NCBI RefSeq assembly: GCF_040685555.1
Contig: NZ_JBFBIK010000001.1
Coordinates: forward strand, 1-64,000
Length of the DNA stretch: 64,000 nt
Origin: Sphaerisporangium sp040685555
Lineage (GTDB): Bacteria > Actinomycetota > Actinomycetes > Streptosporangiales > Streptosporangiaceae
Reading direction: 5' to 3'
The notes under the pieces are model-generated. The model was not told where the DNA came from and searched no databases. It saw only the letters and a list, made by a program, of their open reading frames with translations. Both the position numbers and the translations under genes were made by a program. Below, piece after piece: positions 16,868-24,413 of this stretch; the first letter of the stretch is position 1, and each line of letters starts with the position of its first letter.

Positions 16868-17639
16868 CGCTTCATTTCACCTCATCAGGTACGCGGATAT
16901 GGGGGGCATGCGGTACATGGCCGTCGATCGGCCGGTGTTGCGCCATACCGAGGGGCTGCTGTTCTGGCGCCTGCTGGGCACCGGCCGGGGTACGTCGATG
17001 AGCCTCGGGGCCGACCTGCGCCGCTGGGCGACGCTGGCGGTGTGGCGTGACGAGCCGTCGCTGGAGAAGTTCCTGGACCGCTCGCCGATCGCGGCCCGCT
17101 GGCGCGGCAAGGCCCGGGAGGCGTGGCACGTACGGCTGGCGCCGCTGACCTCGCGCGGAAGCTGGGGCGGTATTGAGCCGTTCGGTCCGCTGACGTCGTG
17201 CGGAAGCTCGGGCGGCACAGAGCCGCCCGGCCCGCTGAACGGAGCGGAGAACCCCGGTCCGCTGAACGGAGCGGAGCGTCTTGGTCCGGTCTACGGAGCG
17301 GAGAGCGGCGGGCCGGTGGCGGTGCTGACCAGGGCGTCGATCCGGGTGCGGCGGCTGGCCGCGTTCTACCGCTCGGTCCCGGCCGTCGACCGTGACCTGG
17401 CGCGGCAGGACGGCTGCCTGGCCTCGGTCGGCGTCGGCGAGTGGCCACTGGCCCGGCAGGCCACGTTCTCCCTGTGGCGGGACGCCGCCGCGGTACGGGC
17501 TTTCGCCTACCGGGGCGCCGCCCACCGCCGGGTGGTCGGCCGCGTACGGGACGAAGGCTGGTACTCCGAGGAGCTGTTCGCCCGGTTCGCCCCTTATGGC
17601 AGCGAGGGCACGTGGGACGGAGCCGACCCTCTCGGCTGA
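16842..17639 (+). CDS. CrtA/spheroidene-monooxygenase-like protein
   Basis: A 265-residue protein of the CrtA-like family, whose members introduce keto groups at C-2 of acyclic carotenoids. Recognisable parts are the N-terminal strand IASFHLIRYADMG, the LLFWRLLGTGRGTSM segment, ATLAVWRDEPSLEKFL, and the paired ASVGVGEWPLARQATFSLWRD. Start ATG 16842 lies inside the divergent PlsY-like gene (26-base overlap); no good ribosome binding site is seen. Residues ~106-160 are a low-complexity insertion of related units (PLTSxGSxGG, PLNGAExxG, PVYGAExGG) absent from the usual fold. It ends 5 bases before the convergent plsX gene. Confidence 0.72.
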   Translation: MAATSTGTIASFHLIRYADMGGMRYMAVDRPVLRHTEGLLFWRLLGTGRGTSMSLGADLRRWATLAVWRDEPSLEKFLDRSPIAARWRGKAREAWHVRLAPLTSRGSWGGIEPFGPLTSCGSSGGTEPPGPLNGAENPGPLNGAERLGPVYGAESGGPVAVLTRASIRVRRLAAFYRSVPAVDRDLARQDGCLASVGVGEWPLARQATFSLWRDAAAVRAFAYRGAAHRRVVGRVRDEGWYSEELFARFAPYGSEGTWDGADPLG

Positions 17640-17644
17640 GACGC

Positions 17645-18670
17645 TCATGGGGCGGGTTCGCCGGTGAGGTGGTCGCGCAGCCGGGTGACGACCGCGCCCT
17701 CGGCCAGGTCGCGTGCCACCACGCAGGCCCGCGCGATCGTCGCGGCGCGCGAGGAGCCGTGCGCCACGACGACCGTGCCGTTCAGCCCGAGCAGGGCGGC
17801 GCCGCCGTGCGTGCGGGGGTCGTAGCGCCCGGCGACCTCGCGCAGCCGATCCGGGGTGGCGATGCCGGCCTGTGCCACCATGGTCAACGCCGCCCTGACC
17901 GATCCCTCGACGTTCTTGAGCACCACGTTGCCGGTGAAGCCGTCGGTGGCGATCACGTCGACGGTGCCCGCCAGCACGTCATGGCCCTCGATGTTGCCGT
18001 GGAAGCGGAAGGGCAGCCCGTGCAGCAGCTCCTCGGCCCTCCGGGTGAGCCGGTTGCCTTTGCCGGGCTCGGAGCCGATCGACAGCAGCCCCACGGACGG
18101 GTCGGCCACCCCGAGCGCCAGCTGGGCGTACGAGGCGCCGAGGAGGGCGAACCGCGCGATCATCTCGGGGGTGGGGTCGGAGGTCGCGCCCGCGTCGATC
18201 AGGACGGTGGAGCCGCCCGCGAGGTTCGGCAGGGCCACCGCCAGCGCGGGACGCAGGACGCCCTCCGCCTTGCCGAGTGCCCGCATCGCACAGGTCACGA
18301 CCGCGCCGGTGGAGCCGGCCGACACGAAGGCCGCTCCCTCACCCCGCCGGACCAGCCCGCACCCGATCACCAGGCTCGATCCGGCCTGCCCCGCCGCGCC
18401 GGCGCCGCGCTCGGTCATGGGGACGACGTCCTCGGCGTGCACCACGCCGATCTCTCCGGCGGCGCCGTGCCGGGCGAGCTCCCGGCGTACCTCGCCGGCT
18501 CGTCCGACGAGCGTGACGGGCACGCCGTGATCGCGTACCGCCGAGACCGCTCCCCGCACCGTCTCGGCCGGTCCGTGGTCCCCGCCCATCGCGTCGACGA
18601 CGACCGGCCCCGGCGCCGCGTGGGCCGGCCGGGGCGTCGCGCGGCCGTGGTCGATGGATCTTCCCCTCAC
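17645..18670 (-). CDS. plsX: Phosphate acyltransferase PlsX
   Basis: A 341-residue soluble enzyme that converts acyl-ACP and phosphate to acyl-phosphate. Diagnostic stretches are VVVDAMGGDHGPAETVRGA near the N-terminus, SAGSTGAVVTCAM, LIDAGATSDPTPEMIARFA, LLSIGSEPGKGN and DVIATDGFTGNVVLKNVEGS. GTG 18670 has GGGGGAG just upstream and lies 13 bases after crtB, so plsX is the third gene of the crtI-crtB-plsX operon. Housekeeping plsX normally sits with rpmF/acp or fab genes, so this is probably a specialised paralogue. With the PlsY-like protein at 16235 it forms a complete acyl-phosphate relay inside a carotenoid cluster. Confidence 0.92.
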   Translation of the reverse strand: MRGRSIDHGRATPRPAHAAPGPVVVDAMGGDHGPAETVRGAVSAVRDHGVPVTLVGRAGEVRRELARHGAAGEIGVVHAEDVVPMTERGAGAAGQAGSSLVIGCGLVRRGEGAAFVSAGSTGAVVTCAMRALGKAEGVLRPALAVALPNLAGGSTVLIDAGATSDPTPEMIARFALLGASYAQLALGVADPSVGLLSIGSEPGKGNRLTRRAEELLHGLPFRFHGNIEGHDVLAGTVDVIATDGFTGNVVLKNVEGSVRAALTMVAQAGIATPDRLREVAGRYDPRTHGGAALLGLNGTVVVAHGSSRAATIARACVVARDLAEGAVVTRLRDHLTGEPAP

Positions 18671-18683
18671 CGGCTCCCCCGCG

Positions 18684-19583
18684 TCACGGCGTCTCGACGG
18701 TTACGCGCCGTTCGGCCCTGTCCGCGGAGGACGCCGCGAGCAGGTGCCGCGCGAAGATCGCGATCCTGCGGCGGCGGGGCACGCGGGCCCGGGTCACCAG
18801 GACGTCGTGCCCGGCGGCCTCGATCTCGCCGAGGATGCCCCCGTACAGCTCGTACGCGGCGCGGATGCACGGCCTCGATGACGGGACCAGCAGCTCGATG
18901 CCCGTGAGCGCTGAGCGGTAGTGGTCCTTGGCCCGTCGCGCCTCGAAGGCGAGGAGCTCGCGGACGGCCGGGACGGCTCGCGGGCGGCGCAGGTCCTCCA
19001 CCTCGACGCCGAACTTGCCGAGGTCCTCCTGCGGGAGGTAGACCCGGCCGCGTTCCAGGTCCTCGGCGACGTCGCGCAGGAAGTTGGTCAGCTGGAAGGC
19101 CAGCCCCAGCTGGCGTGCGGGCTCGCGGGCACGCTCCTCCGCCCCGGGAAGGGGTTCCAGCACCGGCAGCATCATCGTGCCGATGACGGCGGCCGACCCC
19201 TCCATGTAGCCGAGCAGGTCGTCGTAGGTCGCGTAGCGGTTCACCGTCAGGTCGGCGCGCATCGACCGCAGGAAGGCATCGATGTCGGCGTGGTCGATGC
19301 CGAAGGACCGCACGGTGTGCGCGAACGCGGGCAGTACCGGGTCGTCCACCGGCTCACCCGCGAGGGCCGTGGCCAGCCGGGCGGTGAGGCCGTCCAGCGC
19401 CGTCTCGCGGTCTTCCGTCATGCCGAAGGAGTCCACGATCTCGTCGGCGTAGCGGGCGAAGCCGTACAACGCATGCACGTGCGGACGTTTCCAGGCGGGC
19501 AGCAGCAGGGTGGCGAGGTAGTACGAGCGGCCGTGGGAGGCGTTGAGCTTGCGGCACCGTTCGTAGCTGGCGGTCAACGTCAT
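18684..19583 (-). CDS. crtB: Phytoene synthase CrtB
   Basis: A 299-residue prenyl-transferring enzyme that condenses two geranylgeranyl diphosphates to phytoene. Visible motifs are SYYLATLLLP, the first aspartate-rich region YADEIVD, the RSMRADL segment, and the second aspartate region FLRDVAEDLERGRVYLP. ATG 19583 has GGAGG seven bases upstream and overlaps the crtI stop (ATGA). No geranylgeranyl diphosphate synthase (crtE) is in the window, so the precursor must come from elsewhere. Confidence 0.95.
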   Translation of the reverse strand: MTLTASYERCRKLNASHGRSYYLATLLLPAWKRPHVHALYGFARYADEIVDSFGMTEDRETALDGLTARLATALAGEPVDDPVLPAFAHTVRSFGIDHADIDAFLRSMRADLTVNRYATYDDLLGYMEGSAAVIGTMMLPVLEPLPGAEERAREPARQLGLAFQLTNFLRDVAEDLERGRVYLPQEDLGKFGVEVEDLRRPRAVPAVRELLAFEARRAKDHYRSALTGIELLVPSSRPCIRAAYELYGGILGEIEAAGHDVLVTRARVPRRRRIAIFARHLLAASSADRAERRVTVETP

Positions 19584-21055
19584 GGTGAGGCCTCCAGGAT
19601 CCGTTCGGCGGCCAGCCGCCCGGAGATCAGCACCGGTGGGACCCCTACTCCGGGAGCGGTGTGCATGCCCGCGAAGTGCAGGCCGGGGACGCGTCGGGCC
19701 ATTCCCGAGGGCCGGAACCACGCCGTCTGGGTGAGGCGGTGGTCCAGGGCGAAGGGGGTGCCCGCCGTGTGGCCGCGCCGCTCCCACTCGGGCGGGTCGA
19801 GGGTGAGCCGGGGCGCCCCCCGCAGGTCGCCGTAGCCGAGGTCGGCGAGCCGGCGGAGCAGGCGGTCCTCCAGGCGGGGGGTCAGCCGGTCCCAGTCGCC
19901 GCCGCCCAGCAGGTTGGCCGTGGGCTCCAGCACGGTCAGCGTGGCGTGCCCCGCCGGTGCCGCGCCCGTGTCGGACTCCGGGTAGGTGACGAGCAGGTTC
20001 GGGTCGGGCTGTGGCCGGCCGGAGGAAAGGGCGGTGAAGGTGGAGTCCCACTCCCTGCCGAAGTGCAGGGTGTGGTGCGCCTGGCCCGGCAGCCGGCGGT
20101 CGAGGCCGAAGTGCAGCACCAGGCACGACGGTGAGAACCTCGGGCGGCGCAGCCGCCAGTCCCCGGCGCCGTCCGGAAGCAGGCCCGCGTGGGCGCGGGG
20201 CAGGTCGCAGGCGACCACCGCGTTGCCCGCCACCAGGCGCTGGCCGGTGTCCAGCCGGACGGCGGCGACGCCGAACGCGTCCGTCTCGATCTTCGTCGCG
20301 CGTACGCCGTACAGGAACGTGGCTCCCGCCTTCTCCGCGACGGCGGCCATGGCTTTCGGGATGGCGTGCATGCCGCCCTCGCGGGGGAAGTAGACCCCGC
20401 CGACGGTGTCCATGTGCGCCACCACGGCGTAGATGCCGAGGGCCCGCCGCGGCGACAGGCCCACGTAGAGCGCCTGGAAGGTGTGAGCCCTGATCAGCCT
20501 GTCGTCGGTGAGGTGCCGCCTGACGAGCCGGTCGAGCCTGCGGAACCCGCCGAGCGCGGCGAGCCGCGACAGCGCGTACGGCTGGGCCAGGTTCCTGAAC
20601 CGGGTCATGTCGCGGTCGATGAACGCGGGCCACTCCGTCTCGAACATCTCGCCGAGCAGACCCCGGAACCGCTGGTACCGTCCGGCCTCGGCCGGCCCGC
20701 ACAGGGCGCGCACCTGCTCGGTCATCGCCTCCTCCCCGGCCACGATGTCCAGGTGCGAGCCGTCGTGGTACTTGAGCCGGTAGTACGGGTCGAGCCTGCG
20801 CAGCCGCAGCCAGCGCTCCATGTCCTCGCCGGCCGCGGCGAACGTGTCGGCCAGCACGCCGGGCATGGTCAGAACCGACGGCCCGGTGTCGAATCGGTAG
20901 CCTCCCAGGCTCGCGGTGCCGCAGCAGCCTCCCGGCACGTCCCGGGCCTCGACGACCGTCACTTCACGTCCCGCCGCGGCGAGGCGGATCGCGGCGGAGA
21001 GGCCGCCCAGACCCGCTCCGATGACCACGGCCGGGCCTCGCCTCGCCATCACCAT
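19580..21055 (-). CDS. crtI: Phytoene desaturase CrtI
   Basis: A 491-residue FAD-dependent desaturase converting phytoene towards lycopene. The N-terminus has VVIGAGLGGLSAAIRLAAAG, then VVEARDVPGGCCGTASLGGY and DTGPSVLTMPGVL. The C-terminus has the bacterial CrtI motif GLHFAGMHTAPGVGVPPVLI followed by SGRLAAERIL. ATG 21055 is preceded by AAGGAG about 8 bases upstream; ATG 21049 is an alternative. It is first in the minus-strand operon crtI-crtB-plsX and divergent from the ECF sigma gene, with 321 bases between the starts. Confidence 0.95.
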   Translation of the reverse strand: MVMARRGPAVVIGAGLGGLSAAIRLAAAGREVTVVEARDVPGGCCGTASLGGYRFDTGPSVLTMPGVLADTFAAAGEDMERWLRLRRLDPYYRLKYHDGSHLDIVAGEEAMTEQVRALCGPAEAGRYQRFRGLLGEMFETEWPAFIDRDMTRFRNLAQPYALSRLAALGGFRRLDRLVRRHLTDDRLIRAHTFQALYVGLSPRRALGIYAVVAHMDTVGGVYFPREGGMHAIPKAMAAVAEKAGATFLYGVRATKIETDAFGVAAVRLDTGQRLVAGNAVVACDLPRAHAGLLPDGAGDWRLRRPRFSPSCLVLHFGLDRRLPGQAHHTLHFGREWDSTFTALSSGRPQPDPNLLVTYPESDTGAAPAGHATLTVLEPTANLLGGGDWDRLTPRLEDRLLRRLADLGYGDLRGAPRLTLDPPEWERRGHTAGTPFALDHRLTQTAWFRPSGMARRVPGLHFAGMHTAPGVGVPPVLISGRLAAERILEASP

Positions 21056-21107
21056 TGGGGCAGCTCCTTTGATCGTTGCTAACCCTTTCGGCCGTGACGG
21101 GCGATTC

Positions 21108-21151
21108 GGATGCACACGCACGGCGTTCGCTCGTATCGGGCGGGATGCATC
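21108..21151. promoter_or_regulatory. crtI/sigma divergent control region with GATGCATC palindrome
   Basis: The 321-base gap between crtI and the sigma gene holds GGATGCA at 21108-21114 and a full palindrome GATGCATC at 21144-21151, which also face each other as a long inverted repeat. The octamer recurs upstream of the CruF-like gene. No convincing ECF -35/-10 pair could be assigned by eye. The rest of the gap shows nothing else recognisable. Confidence 0.35.
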
Positions 21152-21376
21152 CGCGGGAGGCGTGGCCCCGAAGGACAAGACATAAGTCCCATTAGGGGAG
21201 AAATGCCAGTGATGCCAACGACGAAGGCGCCCTGGTGGCACACCCGGGATGACCGCCTTGCGGTTGACCGAGCCCCAGGTCGGGGCCGTACCGCATTGAC
21301 CCTTTCTTGGACGGCGCGCGATGAAATGATCTTGAACTACCCGATCTCGGTGACCTTGAATGGGTCACGGGGGCCG

Positions 21377-21901
21377 ATGGACGACACGATCGGGGCCCGG
21401 CTCGCCATGGGCGAGGTGGGCTCACTTGGCGACTGTTACCGCGAGTACGCCCCGCTGGTCCGTTGCCACCTGCGGCGGCTCGTACCCGCGCAGGACGTGG
21501 AGGACGTGCTGCAGGTCGTGTTCACCGAGGTCTGGCGCTGCCGGCACCGGTTCGACCCGGCGAGGAGCCTTCCGGCCTGGGTGATCGGCATCGCGCGCAA
21601 TCGGGCCGTGGACCACCTGCGGGCGCGCGCGCCGTACACCGTGCCCCTTGACGCCGTGGGCGACCCTCCCGGTCAGGACGGCCGGGCCACCGGGGACGAC
21701 CTCGCCGACCGCGACCAGCTCCACAGAGCTCTCGCCAAGCTGCCCGCGCGCCAGCGTGAGGCCATCGAGCTCGCCTACTACGGCGGCCTGACCCAGCGGG
21801 AGATCGCGGAGCGCCTCCGGGTGCCCCTCGGCACGATCAAGGCCCGTACGACACGCGGCCTCCACCGTCTGTCCTCGCTGCTGGACGTGGCGGCCGGATG
21901 A
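21377..21901 (+). CDS. ECF-type RNA polymerase sigma factor
   Basis: A 174-residue ECF sigma factor. Region 2 spans ~20-65 (VEDVLQVVFTEVWRCRHRFDP) and region 4 spans ~120-170 (LPARQREAIELAYYGGLTQR, then EIAERLRVPLGTIKARTTRG). ATG 21377 is chosen because region 2 starts soon after and the upstream 89 codons show no domain. It overlaps the DUF523-DUF1722 gene by ATGA. In streptomycetes an ECF factor (LitS) encoded beside crt genes drives light-induced carotenogenesis; the position here suggests the same role, but no adjacent anti-sigma or LitR gene is visible. Confidence 0.88.
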   Translation: MDDTIGARLAMGEVGSLGDCYREYAPLVRCHLRRLVPAQDVEDVLQVVFTEVWRCRHRFDPARSLPAWVIGIARNRAVDHLRARAPYTVPLDAVGDPPGQDGRATGDDLADRDQLHRALAKLPARQREAIELAYYGGLTQREIAERLRVPLGTIKARTTRGLHRLSSLLDVAAG

Positions 21902-22854
21902 CCGGGGAGCGCGTACGGCCGCGAGTGGCGGTGTCCAGCTGCCTGCTCGGGGCGGCGGTGCGGTTCAACGGCGGGCACAGCCGTGACCGGTTCCTTTCCG
22001 ACATGCTGTCGGACCACGTGGACTGGGTACCGATGTGCCCGGAGATGGACATCGGCCTCGGCACCCCGCGCGAGACGCTCCGCCTCGAACGCTCCCCGCA
22101 GGGCCCGCGCCTGGTGACCCGCAAGACCCGCAGGGACCTGACCGCGCCGATGACGGCCCTGGCGGCCGAACGCGCGGCGACCCTGCGTGTGGACGGTTAC
22201 GTCTTCAAGTCCAAGAGCCCGAGCTGCGGGATCCACGGCGTCCCCCTCTACACCGATGAGGCGGTCGCCGACCGGCGCAACCGGGGCCTGTACGCGGACG
22301 CGATCATGAACGCCCACCCGCTGCTGCCGGTGGAGGACGAGGGACGGCTCCACGACGACGTGCTGCGCGAGGCGTTCGTCGAGCGGATCTTCGCGCACGC
22401 CCGCCTGAGGGCGCTCTTCGAGGGCGACTGGCGGCCCCGCGACCTGGTGACCTTCCACTCCCGGCACAAGATGCAGCTCCTCGCCCACGACCCCGAGGCC
22501 TACCGGGCGATCGGACGGCTGGTCGCCGAGGCGGGCACGTGCCCGAGGGACCGGCTCGCCACCGCGTACCGCCACGCCTTCTGTACGGCTCTCGCCGTCA
22601 GGGGGACGATCGGCCGCAACGTCAACGTCCTCCAGCACTGCCTCGGCATGGTGAGCTGCCACCTGGACCGCGAGCGCCGCGCCGACCTCGTCGAGGTCAT
22701 CCAGTCGTACCAGGTCCGTCACGTGCCTCTCAGCGTGCCGCTGGCCCTGCTGCGCCACCACGTCAGGGGCGCCGGAGCGGCGTTCCTGCGGGAGCAGACG
22801 TACTTCTTCCCCTACCCGGACGAGCTGCGCCTGCGCAACCACGTCCCTGCCTGA
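21898..22854 (+). CDS. DUF523 and DUF1722 (YbgA-like) protein
   Basis: A 318-residue two-domain protein. The N-terminal DUF523 (about 8-150) contains VSSCLLGAAVRFNGGHSRD, VPMCPEMDIGLGTPRETLRL and KSKSPSCGIHG with conserved cysteines. The C-terminal DUF1722/YbgA domain (about 195-310) contains FHSRHKMQLLAHDPEAYRAI and QTYFFPYPDEL. YbgA proteins are commonly encoded next to DNA photolyase genes (E. coli ybgA-phr). Here the coupling to an ECF sigma factor facing crtI fits a light or photo-oxidative stress unit. The biochemical activity is unknown. Confidence 0.9.
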   Translation: MTGERVRPRVAVSSCLLGAAVRFNGGHSRDRFLSDMLSDHVDWVPMCPEMDIGLGTPRETLRLERSPQGPRLVTRKTRRDLTAPMTALAAERAATLRVDGYVFKSKSPSCGIHGVPLYTDEAVADRRNRGLYADAIMNAHPLLPVEDEGRLHDDVLREAFVERIFAHARLRALFEGDWRPRDLVTFHSRHKMQLLAHDPEAYRAIGRLVAEAGTCPRDRLATAYRHAFCTALAVRGTIGRNVNVLQHCLGMVSCHLDRERRADLVEVIQSYQVRHVPLSVPLALLRHHVRGAGAAFLREQTYFFPYPDELRLRNHVPA

Positions 22855-22857
22855 CCC

Positions 22858-22893
22858 GGTTCCGGCGGCAGCCGTTGCGGCACCGCCGGAACC
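22858..22893. terminator. Bidirectional hairpin between convergent genes
   Basis: GGTTCCGGCGG at 22858-22868 pairs perfectly with CCGCCGGAACC at 22883-22893. It lies between the DUF523-DUF1722 gene (+) and the hemerythrin gene (-). Confidence 0.65.
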
Positions 22894-22906
22894 GACCGGC
22901 CTCGCC

Positions 22907-23476
22907 TCAGTCCTTACCCCGCCCGGTGACCAGGTCGCGGATCCGGTCGACCAGGCCCGCGCCGGGGGCGAGGAGCTTGCTGGCCAGAGGGTTGCCGGGC
23001 GCGGCGGGGTGCGGCCGCGTGGGAGCGATCTTCTTGATGGCCCGGATCTTCTTGCCGATGTCGTGCAGTTCCTCGGCGTCGGCGTACTTGACCAGCTCGG
23101 GGAACAGCCGGCTCTCCTCCTCCCGCACGTGCTCGCGTACGACGGCCATGAACTTGTCCAGCAGATGGTCGAAGGCGGGGTCGCCGGGGTCGGTGCGCTC
23201 CAGCTCCTTCATCAGGCGCTCGGCTTCCGCGTGCTCGGCGATCTCGCGATCGGCCAGATCGTCGCCTCCAGGGATGAACTTGCGTGCCGCCGGATACAGG
23301 TAGGCCTCTTCGGCGACCGAGTGCCTGACGAGCTCGATGATCACCTTCTCGGTCAGCCGCCTTCTGCCTTCCTCGTCACCGCTGCCACGCGACATCTCCA
23401 GCTCGGCGAACATCTCCTCCACCTCGCGATGATCGGTGATCAGCACGGTGATGACGTCGCCGTCGTGCTCCATCAT
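22907..23476 (-). CDS. Hemerythrin HHE-domain protein
   Basis: A 189-residue protein with a four-helix bundle non-heme di-iron HHE domain. Metal-ligand motifs are DHREVEEMF, HSVAEEAYLYP, HAEAERL and HVREEESRLFP. A Pro/Ala-rich C-terminal tail follows after about residue 145. Members bind oxygen or nitric oxide or act in iron or redox sensing; no specific role can be assigned. ATG 23476 is chosen because GGAG lies about 8 bases upstream; an adjacent in-frame ATG (23473) is possible. The gene appears monocistronic. Confidence 0.88.
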   Translation of the reverse strand: MMEHDGDVITVLITDHREVEEMFAELEMSRGSGDEEGRRRLTEKVIIELVRHSVAEEAYLYPAARKFIPGGDDLADREIAEHAEAERLMKELERTDPGDPAFDHLLDKFMAVVREHVREEESRLFPELVKYADAEELHDIGKKIRAIKKIAPTRPHPAAPGNPLASKLLAPGAGLVDRIRDLVTGRGKD

Positions 23477-23881
23477 GGAACTATCTCCTCCTCGGAGTGA
23501 GCGGCCCAAGTTCGGTCGGCGTTACCCGTTGAAATGAACGGGAAACACGGCTCCGGCGCCGTGACCAGCGACGGGCCCCCGCGCGGACGCGCCGGACGTA
23601 AGGCGCGAGAGAGATAAACCCGGCATTTCCAGGGGCTCCGCGCATTCCATGACCCGCCGTCGAGCGGCTCTGTGTTCGCGAGGTCGAGAGAGGTAATGCC
23701 GGCGTACGGGCCGAGGAGCTATCCGGCCCGCCCATCAGGGGCCCACCGGACGCGACCATCAAGATCATGTCGAGTGGCGAGCGCGGGGGCCGGCTCGCGC
23801 TCGCCCCGGGAGAGGTCGATCGGCTCGCGCCCGCCCCGGGAGAGCCGGTCGGGCGAGCGCATGTTCGATATATCGCGCTTT
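23477..23881. other. 405-base intergenic region
   Basis: No gene is seen here. It holds the promoter side of the hemerythrin gene and a 30-bp tandem duplication at 23791-23850. No other structure was recognised. Confidence 0.4.
23791..23850. repeat. Two-copy 30-bp tandem repeat
   Basis: Units 23791-23820 and 23821-23850 both begin CGGCTCGCGC and share CGCCCCGGGAGAG, differing at one internal base and in the last six. The repeat is noncoding. Confidence 0.7.
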
Positions 23882-24241
23882 CTAGGCGAACGCGTAGCAC
23901 TCCACCTCGGCGCGGCGGCGCGAGAGGCCGTCTTTCATCGAGATGATGACGCAGCGGCGCTCGGCCTTGCTCAGCTTCAGCTTGCCGCACACGGTGATGC
24001 CGGAATAGGTGCGGCAGTCGAGATACGGGTTCCACCTGCCGATGCGGTAATTCCTTCCCACCGCCAACCGGCATTGCCTGCGCAGCTTCTTGGTATTGGC
24101 GTACCGGCACTGGTGGAACAGGATCCTGTACTGCGTCCTGCTCACCGTCGTCCTCCTCGCCGCCTCAGCCGAGCCCACGGCGACGAGGAATCCCGCCGCC
24201 ATGACCATGAGAAGCAAGGTCGCGGCGAATATTCGCTTCAT
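23882..24241 (-). CDS. Small secreted cysteine-rich protein, unknown function
   Basis: A 119-residue precursor with a clear signal peptide (MKRIFAATLLLMVMAAGFLV, cleavage near AEA-AR). The mature part is basic, contains six cysteines (FHQC, RRQC, YLDC, VCG, ERRC, VEC) and has tyrosine-rich turns, consistent with three disulfides. No family was recognised. ATG 24241 gives six bases to GGAG; the adjacent ATG 24244 gives three. It stands alone. It could be a bacteriocin-like, inhibitor or structural extracellular protein, but nothing in the sequence decides this. Confidence 0.7.
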   Translation of the reverse strand: MKRIFAATLLLMVMAAGFLVAVGSAEAARRTTVSRTQYRILFHQCRYANTKKLRRQCRLAVGRNYRIGRWNPYLDCRTYSGITVCGKLKLSKAERRCVIISMKDGLSRRRAEVECYAFA

Positions 24242-24413
24242 CATGCTCTCCCCCTGGGCTCAACGATAACTCGCGACATCTCACGACTCCGTCGCCGGGG
24301 GACATTTGTTCCATCACGGCCGCATGCCCCTTGTTTGCGCGCAAGGGGATAAACGCAATTAAGCCCTATTTTCCGGGAAAGGCATTTTGACCCCGGCACC
24401 CGCGCCTGCGACT

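Noticed and set aside
18684..20702. A 672-residue frame that includes phytoene synthase
   Set aside because: The extra N-terminus is an out-of-frame reading of crtI; crtB starts at 19583 with a good ribosome binding site.
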